In this document: in pieces, positions 7,285 to 12,485 of the stretch
Position numbering within the stretch: the first letter of the stretch is position 1
Layout: each line of letters begins with the position of its first letter
NCBI GenBank assembly: GCA_024278345.1
Contig: JAJRTK010000186.1
Coordinates: 1 to 12,485, forward strand
DNA length: 12,485 bases
Direction: 5' to 3'
DNA from: a bacterium
Lineage (GTDB): Bacteria > CSSED10-310 > JAJRTK01
Notes under the pieces: model-generated
Database searches by the model: none
Seen by the model: only the letters and a program-made list of their open reading frames with translations
Told to the model about the DNA's origin: nothing
Translations under genes and position numbers: made by a program

Positions 7285-7544
7285 AGCCGGACATTCTTTG
7301 GCAAGAGACTGGCAAACCCAGAGGCTATGGCTGTTTTGCCTGGATCCGTACCAGCACTCTCTAGGAACTCTTTCGGAACTGGGTGTTACGCGCCGGGATT
7401 GCCGATAACTTCGAGTTTTGGGAATCTTGTTTCGGAGTATGCTACAAAAAAATGCTGGCGGCCCAAACAGGCAGGCAGTTCCCATCTGGTAGAAAGCCCG
7501 GTACGGAACCGGCGAGTCGGCAAGGAAAACACGGGAGGAGTCCT
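7285..7544 (+). other. Structured leader-like gap upstream of the secreted protein gene
   Basis: No gene is supported in these 260 bp. Visible structure: GGCAAA/TTTGCC stem (7311-7316, 7335-7340), GGATCCGTACC (7342-7352) that could pair at 10 of 11 positions with GGTACGGAACC (7500-7510), direct repeats GGAACT (7364-7369, 7375-7380), and a hairpin CCGGT-acgga-ACCGG (7498-7512) about 20 nt before the Shine-Dalgarno site. This may be a 5' leader with RNA structure and its own promoter, or simply spacer. No known riboswitch class fits. Confidence 0.35.
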
Positions 7545-8015
7545 ATGAAGAAACGAACCATCGTCTCCGGCTTGCTGGTCCTTTGCCTGGCAGGTTCCCT
7601 GGCATGGGCGAAGAGAGTCGAAGATTTCGTGGAAATGAGAATCGAGCAGGCGGCCATTTGCTCTGGGCTCAAGAAAGTCGAAGGGATCACCGTACCGAAG
7701 GATCCCGGGACGTTTTTTTCCACTCGGGTGCGGAAGCTGGTGAGCTACATCCGGTTCCGTCACGTGATGAAGCGTCATACCCTGCAATGGAAATGGTACA
7801 CTCCGTCGGACAAGCTTTACGTCCAGAGCAGCGAGATCGATGTTGTGCCCACGGGGAAATACCACGATTTCGTCACGGGCGCTCACGAGATTGTCATTCG
7901 CGGCGAGACGGCGATGTTGTCTCCAGGCGGCTGGCGGGTAGTCATTTTCCGGGATGGCACGATGGTAAAGACGCTTCGCTTCACGCTTTCGAGTCGGGAA
8001 GGGGGAGCGGAATGA
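7545..8015 (+). CDS. Secreted small protein, probable beta-sandwich domain, unknown function
   Basis: 156 residues. ATG 7545 is chosen because GGAGG (7534-7538) lies 6 nt upstream and because it starts a clear signal peptide: MKKR, a hydrophobic core, and cleavage probably after AWA (residue 22). The open frame continues upstream, but that part has no ribosome site and would bury the signal. The mature part alternates short hydrophobic and polar stretches as in a beta-sandwich. It ends with a PGGWRVVIF-type strand near 117-125 and a final strand, a pattern found in DUF2914-like and other small Ig-like periplasmic domains; this is resemblance of pattern, not a family assignment. No lipobox is present: Cys14 lacks a small residue before it. 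The stop overlaps the next start (ATGA), so the two are probably translationally coupled. Confidence 0.83.
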   Translation: MKKRTIVSGLLVLCLAGSLAWAKRVEDFVEMRIEQAAICSGLKKVEGITVPKDPGTFFSTRVRKLVSYIRFRHVMKRHTLQWKWYTPSDKLYVQSSEIDVVPTGKYHDFVTGAHEIVIRGETAMLSPGGWRVVIFRDGTMVKTLRFTLSSREGGAE

Positions 8016-8896
8016 CCAGGCTTCCGCGACAGTTTTTGTGCTGGATGATGGTGCTTTCCCTTGGTGCCGGGCCATGGCTTGGGATCGCCCGCGGTGAGGC
8101 GGATCCAAGGGATCGCCTTGAAGAGGGCAAACTTAACTTTCAAGATGGAGAGTTTGAGAAGGCTCTGGCGTTGCTGGATGGACTCGCTGGAAAAGAGTTG
8201 GGCAAGAAGGAGCTAGATCTCAGGTTGTATAGTGGATTCTGCCATTACAAGCTGGGGAACCCGGAGAAAGCGTCGTCGGAGTTTCAGCGGGTTTTGGAGC
8301 TGGAACCGGACTACCGGCTCAATCGGTCGGTGGCGCCCGATCTCCGGAAAGCGTTTGAGAATGCCCGGCGTCAAATGCAGGGGGAACAGGTTTCCGAGGT
8401 GATCACGATTCGAGATCCCTGGATCGAGGTGGGACCAGCTCGAAAGAAGATGCCGAAGCAGTTTGTCAAGAAGTTTTACAAACAGTGGTGGTTCTGGGCG
8501 CTAGCGGGAGCTGCTGCCGCTGGCGTTGTTCTGGTGGTGAAATCGAGTGGCGGTGGCGAGAGTGACACCTACTTGGCGCCAACAATCGATCTATCGCATA
8601 GGGCGGAAGACTGCGCCACGCTACCAGGATCTTACCAGGCAGGCAAGATCGATGTTGCCGTGGCCATTAGCCGCGGAGAGGCACCCTATACGGTGACCTA
8701 CCTCCTGGACTCTGAGGTGATAGAGACACAGACACTCTCTGGCAAAAGCGGCTCCTTTACCTACCCAAGCGTGCTTCCTTTGGCGGGGGGGCAGTGTAGC
8801 AATCGAACCTTGACGGCCCAGGTGAAGGACAAGCGAGACAACGACGGAGCCCAGGTGAAGGACGACGAGACTTTACTGGTATGCGAGTGTCCTTGA
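8012..8896 (+). CDS. TPR protein with membrane helix and C-terminal Cys-containing domain
   Basis: 294 residues from ATG 8012, overlapping the previous stop as ATGA, with GGGGGAG (8001-8007) upstream. A signal-like hydrophobic segment covers 10-25, with possible cleavage after GEA (residue 30). Residues 31-115 form about two TPR-like units: an AL-rich helix pair, then LGNPEKASSEFQ and LELEPD. A membrane helix, beginning WWFWALAG, lies at 159-176, followed by a Ser/Gly linker. Residues 187-294 look like a beta-rich Ig-like domain with Cys201, Cys262, Cys291 and Cys293, suitable for disulphides. The chain ends CECP. The positively charged stretch before the membrane helix is hard to reconcile with a cleaved signal. 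It sits between the secreted protein and the second kinase and probably assembles with them in the envelope. The exact function is unknown. Confidence 0.85.
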   Translation: MTRLPRQFLCWMMVLSLGAGPWLGIARGEADPRDRLEEGKLNFQDGEFEKALALLDGLAGKELGKKELDLRLYSGFCHYKLGNPEKASSEFQRVLELEPDYRLNRSVAPDLRKAFENARRQMQGEQVSEVITIRDPWIEVGPARKKMPKQFVKKFYKQWWFWALAGAAAAGVVLVVKSSGGGESDTYLAPTIDLSHRAEDCATLPGSYQAGKIDVAVAISRGEAPYTVTYLLDSEVIETQTLSGKSGSFTYPSVLPLAGGQCSNRTLTAQVKDKRDNDGAQVKDDETLLVCECP

Positions 8897-8914
8897 GAAG
8901 CTTGTGCTTCCAGC

Positions 8915-8929
8915 GGAGGGCGATAGGTG
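8915..8929 (+). promoter_or_regulatory. Ribosome binding site deciding the GTG start of the second kinase
   Basis: GGAGG (8915-8919) is 7 nt before GTG 8927, and there is no upstream in-frame start with a comparable site. The 30-bp gap after the preceding stop leaves little room for a separate promoter. Confidence 0.7.
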
Positions 8930-11900
8930 GCGGATGGCGAAGAGAAAAAGCTGACGCTCGACGATTTGGCCGCCGGCGTGCGGATCGGGGGCCGTTACGA
9001 TCTCAAGAGGGAGTTGGGCACTGGTGGCTTCGGGAAGGTTTTCCTTGTTCGGGATGGCGAGCTGGAGGAAGATATTGCCCTCAAGTTTTTGAGGCCCGAG
9101 CATGTCCGGGACGAAACCCAACTGGCTCGTTTCAAGCGGGAAGTGCTGCTTGCCCGGAGGATTTCCCACCCCAACGTCTGCAAGATATTCGATCTTGGGC
9201 GGGCGAACGGGCTGGTTTATCTTTCGATGGAGTACATCGAGGGAGAAGAACTCCACGGCATCACGAGGCGGATGGGTCCTCTTGCTCCTCGAACAGGCCT
9301 CAAGATCTGCTTTCAGATTTGCGACGGCTTGGAGGCCGCCCATCGGGAGAAGATCGTTCATCGGGATCTCAAACCCACCAACGTGATGCTCGATACCTCC
9401 GGAAGAGTGAAGTTGATGGACTTCGGTATCTCCAAGGCCACGGATATGGGGGGACTGACGGCTACGGGATCGCTGGTGGGGACACCGAAGTACATCGCGC
9501 CTGAGCAGTGTCGCGGGAAAGTGGGCGACCACCGAAGTGATCTCTACTCTCTGGGCGTCATGATGTACGAGCTTTTCACCAATGTACCGCCTTTCCAATC
9601 CAACACACCGATGGGGGTCCTCTTCAAGCACGTGGAGGAACTGCCGCGGCCCCCCATGGACCTGGCCCCCAGTCTTCCAGCCTCTATCAATACCTTGATC
9701 CTTCGGTGCCTGGAGAAACGACCGGAAGATCGCTACCAGTCGGCGGGTGAAATTGCCGCGGAAATCACCCGTATTCTGGCGAACACCTTGGAACCGGGGG
9801 AGAAGGTTGGAGAACCACTTTTGGGTACCGCCATCCAAGTTTCTCCGTCAAGCAATCATGACTCGTCCCAGGGGAAGCCAACTCTCAAGAAAATGACGGC
9901 TCCCTTGGTGCCAGCCGTGGAGACTCCGACAAAAAAGCAGGGAGCGACTCCCGTCTCCGCTCGGGAAGAGCTGCCGGCCCAAGGAAGCCACGTCCCACCG
10001 GCCGCGGTGACCAAGGGAACGCTGGAGATGCCTGCTGGATCTTGTCCCACCAGCGCCACTGTCGCCCTCGTGGAGACCGAACCAAAGACAAAAGCAACCG
10101 TGCTGCTGCCCGGTTTGGCTCTCGCGTATACCGATTGCGACACAAAAGAAAAGGCATCGCCAAAGGTATCTTTGGGCAAAAAAACCTCTTCGATACCCCT
10201 GGCCACAAGAAGGAAAACGAAGAACCACAGGGTGCGTCGAACCAAGAGACGATCCGCCAAGAGCGCAGACAAGCGAAGGGGCATGGAAAAACCCAAGAGA
10301 GGCGGATTGCTCAAACCCGCCCTTCTTATTCTCTTCCTGGGGTCGGCGTTCTGGTTTTTTTTACCGAGAGGCGAACTCCCACAAGTCGGTCCCGGGAAAT
10401 CGGGCAAAGAATCTGGCCTGGCAGGAGTCCGGAAACAGGTTTCCCTGGAGTCCTCCGAGGCAGGGGCACATGTTTCGAAAGAGCCCCAGAAACAGCCCAC
10501 GGCCCCGACCTCAAAAGTCCCGAGGGATGGCGCACGCCAGGAAGGGGCTCAGGAACAGCCTCTCCCCGAGCCGGCCGAGATCCGGGCACAGGCTTCCATG
10601 GAGGCTGAGAAACAGGTTTCCCTGGAGTCCCCGGAGGCAGGGGCGCCTATGCCGCAAGAGCCGCGGAAGCAGCCCACGGCCCCGACCTCAAAAGTCCCGA
10701 CGGGTGGCGTGCGTCGGGAAGAGGCTCGGGAGCAGTCTTCCGCAACAGCGTCAGAGACCGCGAGGCATGGCAGGCGCCTGAAAGAGGCACTCCAAAGAGC
10801 CCGCCGCTTCTTGGAGGAAGGACGCCTCGTCGATGCTTCCAAACCTGACGATGCTTTGCGGGCTGCCCGCCGTCTCCTGACCATCGAGCCGGGAAATCCG
10901 GAGGCGACAGCGATCCTGTCCAGGATTGCCAGCCATTATCGGAGAATCGGCCTGGAGGCGATGAAAAAGAAAGATTTTCCCGCGGCTGTCGGCGCGTTCC
11001 GGCAGGGCATCCAAGCAGTTCCCGGTGACTCGGCTCTTCAAGAAAGCCTGGATCTGGCAATTCGACAATGGGAGAAAACCACGGCCACTCGCCAACTCCT
11101 GGCCGAAGTAGATACCGCTCTTAAGAACTACGACGGTGAAACCGCTCTCAGGCTCCTGAAGCAGCAATTGGAGGATTCGCCCCACGATGAGAAAGCGTTG
11201 CGGATGGAGGCATCGGCCAAGGGGATACTTCGGGCACGGGCGGATCTCACAACGGCCACCCGCTACACAGAGGCTTGGGATCTGGAAAAAGCCGCCGCGA
11301 TGTTGGAGCTTCTCCTGGAAAAATATGGCGAATGGCCGGAGATGGTACAAGCAGACCGGGAACTCACCAGGCGGCAAGAAGCGGAAACTGCTCTTGACGA
11401 GGCCGGGAGGTTCTTGGCGGCGGCGCAACTGGACGAAGCGGCGTTGCGACTGAATGCCACCGCGCGGGATTTCCCCAACCATCCACGGCTCGCCGCCTTG
11501 CGGGAAAGATACAACAGGCAGGTCCAAGTGGCCGATCTATTGGATGCAGCCAACAAGCTTCTTCGGGGGGGCCAGTTCCATGAGGCATCGCGGAAGATTG
11601 CCGCCGCCGCACAGCTAGAACCCGAAGATCCGAAGATCAAATCGATGGAGGAGGAGCTTCAGCACGCACAACGCCGTGCGGCGGCTCGTGCGGCGGCGGC
11701 CAAGAAAAAGCAGCGGGCGCAAGAGGCCGAAAGACGACGAAAGCAGCAGTACGACGCGGCGTTTTCTAGGGCAAAAAAGGCGCTTGCTTCCGGCGACCGT
11801 AAATCGGCGGGATCGTTTCTTCGGAAGGCGGAACGCCTGGCCAGGACCCGGGCTGAGGCATCGCGGATCCAAAAACTGCGGAACCGTTTGGAAGAAGAAA

Positions 11901-12331
11901 ACACGGTTTCTTTTGGGCGACTGAAGCTTCGAATTCGCCCATGGGCCGTAGTCTTCATCGACGGTAAGAAGATCGGAAATACCCCCATCCCTCCGCAAGA
12001 ACTGTCACCTGGCAAACATACGGTTTTGCTGGAAAACAAGGACACGGCCACGCGCTTGGAAAGGCAGGTGTTGATTCGGGCGGGCGAAGAAGTGCTCCTA
12101 GAGCTGGAGCTCTCTACCGGTACCTTGGTGGTGGAGACGAATCCCACGGCCTGGGCGACCCTGAGAATACCCGGCGAATCCAAGCCTCTGGATTTGGGAA
12201 AGACGCCGGTCAACCGCCAAGTGCCGGCAGGCGTGGATCTGCAGCTTCGCCTCATCATCGGCGACCGAACCCACACCTTCAAAGTCCGGGTGCCAGGCGG
12301 CGGACAAGTTCGTGTTCAAAAAGATCTGTAG
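8927..12331 (+). CDS. Transmembrane Ser/Thr protein kinase with helical repeats and C-terminal PEGA-like domains
   Basis: 1134 residues from GTG 8927. The N-terminal Hanks-type kinase spans about 22-285, with all key residues: GTGGFG (31-36), Lys53, Glu72, HRDLKPTN (145-152), DFG (165-167), APE (191-193) and Asp205. The activation loop has several Thr/Ser before GTPKYIAPE. A low-complexity basic linker (285-460) leads to one membrane helix (464-480). Outside are two tandem 59-residue repeats (503-561, 562-620), TPR-like helical repeats (618-905), a charged, probably coiled-coil stretch (906-990) and two beta-rich PEGA-like domains (about 995-1062 and 1063-1134; the first has VFIDGKKIGNTPI and LSPGKHTV). 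PEGA domains are often envelope-located, so an envelope-sensing receptor kinase is the likely role. It is the last gene of the cluster. The first PEGA unit is more convincing than the second. Substrates are unknown. Confidence 0.93.
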   Translation: MADGEEKKLTLDDLAAGVRIGGRYDLKRELGTGGFGKVFLVRDGELEEDIALKFLRPEHVRDETQLARFKREVLLARRISHPNVCKIFDLGRANGLVYLSMEYIEGEELHGITRRMGPLAPRTGLKICFQICDGLEAAHREKIVHRDLKPTNVMLDTSGRVKLMDFGISKATDMGGLTATGSLVGTPKYIAPEQCRGKVGDHRSDLYSLGVMMYELFTNVPPFQSNTPMGVLFKHVEELPRPPMDLAPSLPASINTLILRCLEKRPEDRYQSAGEIAAEITRILANTLEPGEKVGEPLLGTAIQVSPSSNHDSSQGKPTLKKMTAPLVPAVETPTKKQGATPVSAREELPAQGSHVPPAAVTKGTLEMPAGSCPTSATVALVETEPKTKATVLLPGLALAYTDCDTKEKASPKVSLGKKTSSIPLATRRKTKNHRVRRTKRRSAKSADKRRGMEKPKRGGLLKPALLILFLGSAFWFFLPRGELPQVGPGKSGKESGLAGVRKQVSLESSEAGAHVSKEPQKQPTAPTSKVPRDGARQEGAQEQPLPEPAEIRAQASMEAEKQVSLESPEAGAPMPQEPRKQPTAPTSKVPTGGVRREEAREQSSATASETARHGRRLKEALQRARRFLEEGRLVDASKPDDALRAARRLLTIEPGNPEATAILSRIASHYRRIGLEAMKKKDFPAAVGAFRQGIQAVPGDSALQESLDLAIRQWEKTTATRQLLAEVDTALKNYDGETALRLLKQQLEDSPHDEKALRMEASAKGILRARADLTTATRYTEAWDLEKAAAMLELLLEKYGEWPEMVQADRELTRRQEAETALDEAGRFLAAAQLDEAALRLNATARDFPNHPRLAALRERYNRQVQVADLLDAANKLLRGGQFHEASRKIAAAAQLEPEDPKIKSMEEELQHAQRRAAARAAAAKKKQRAQEAERRRKQQYDAAFSRAKKALASGDRKSAGSFLRKAERLARTRAEASRIQKLRNRLEEENTVSFGRLKLRIRPWAVVFIDGKKIGNTPIPPQELSPGKHTVLLENKDTATRLERQVLIRAGEEVLLELELSTGTLVVETNPTAWATLRIPGESKPLDLGKTPVNRQVPAGVDLQLRLIIGDRTHTFKVRVPGGGQVRVQKDL
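10433..10786 (+). repeat. Two in-frame 177-bp tandem repeats inside the second kinase gene
   Basis: Two units offset by exactly 177 bp (59 codons) encode matching segments such as KQVSLES, EAGA and QPTAPTSKVP. A run of 31 identical bases occurs at 10493-10523 and 10670-10700. The end of unit 2 is more diverged. A smaller 24-bp echo (CAGGCTTCCATGGAG at 10589, CAGGTTTCCCTGGAG at 10613) crosses the unit boundary. The repeats encode the flexible linker just outside the membrane helix. Confidence 0.85.
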
Positions 12332-12346
12332 CCACCTATCGTCTCA

Positions 12347-12485
12347 GGGACCTATCAGATCCGGTTGACAACATCACCGCTGGGGCGGGCCTCCTTCCCG
12401 GCTCCGTGCAGCCCGGAGGGCGCTACACCGGCAAGATGCCGGTGCCACCGTTTCGGCGAAGAAAATTGTAAAGCAAAAACACGAC
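12347..12485 (-). mobile_element. Second miniature element copy, inverted, cut by the window end
   Basis: It begins with GGGACCTATCAGATCC (12347-12362), 15 bp after the kinase stop. Read on the minus strand, it aligns without gaps to the element at 6421-6574: 91 of the 128 positions from GCTTTACA to the GGTCCC end agree by hand count. The ends, the GCTTTACA block and the central CACCGGC-ATCTT-GCCGGTG hairpin are conserved, while the core differs. By alignment about 15 bp are missing beyond the window. Its position could also affect 3' end formation of the kinase transcript. Confidence 0.85.

Noticed and set aside
7305-7410. GEMM (cyclic di-GMP-I) riboswitch
   Set aside because: GGCAAACCC (7311-7319) and GCCGGGATTGCCG (7392-7404) resemble its flanking parts, but the GNRA-capped hairpin and the GCAAAGCC block are absent.
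7383-7544. Upstream extension of the secreted protein
   Set aside because: It would bury the signal peptide and ignores the strong GGAGG site before ATG 7545.
7583-8011. Upstream extension of the TPR/membrane protein
   Set aside because: This frame overlaps the secreted protein gene completely; ATG 8012 with the ATGA overlap and a signal-like start is the better choice.
6421-12485. Composite transposon: the two inverted element copies bracketing the kinase cluster
   Set aside because: The first copy has its own 8-bp duplication on both sides, so it inserted alone; no transposase lies between the copies.

Overview
This 12.5-kb window comes from a GC-rich bacterial chromosome. The protein architecture points to Acidobacteriota (perhaps Thermoanaerobaculia), with other kinase-rich phyla such as Myxococcota as the alternative. 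The reasons are two large Hanks-type Ser/Thr kinases with long extracytoplasmic TPR regions, one carrying a TolB/FlgO-like domain after its membrane helix and the other ending in PEGA-like domains. The taxonomic call is inference from family architecture, since no rRNA or other marker gene is present.

Layout: positions 1-74 are a cluster of three perfect hairpins, probably the end of a dispersed repeat. Positions 75-489 are non-coding, with a minus-strand terminator and a possible promoter. A kinase of about 1229 residues (kinase-TM-TolB-like-TPR) runs 490-4179 on plus. It converges on an exported PHP-type phosphoesterase-like protein (4265-6001, minus) across an 85-bp gap with inverted repeats. 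A 767-bp divergent intergenic region (6002-6768) holds a 154-bp miniature transposable element with terminal inverted repeats and an 8-bp target duplication. A plus-strand cluster follows: a small membrane-anchored protein (6769-7284), a leader-like gap (7285-7544), a secreted small protein (7545-8015), a TPR/membrane protein overlapping it by ATGA (8012-8896), and a second kinase (8927-12331, kinase-TM-helical repeats-two PEGA-like domains). A second, inverted copy of the miniature element starts 15 bp after that kinase and runs off the window end.

The last three genes look like one transcription unit: an ATGA overlap, a 30-bp gap and strong Shine-Dalgarno sites. A plausible reading is that the secreted protein and the TPR/membrane protein are envelope partners of the second kinase, whose outer part senses the envelope and whose inner part phosphorylates cytoplasmic targets. 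The sequence does not show ligands or substrates. The best-supported unusual finding is the miniature element family: two equal-length, colinear copies with conserved ends and a conserved central hairpin but a divergent core. I do not see a clear new defence or biosynthetic system.
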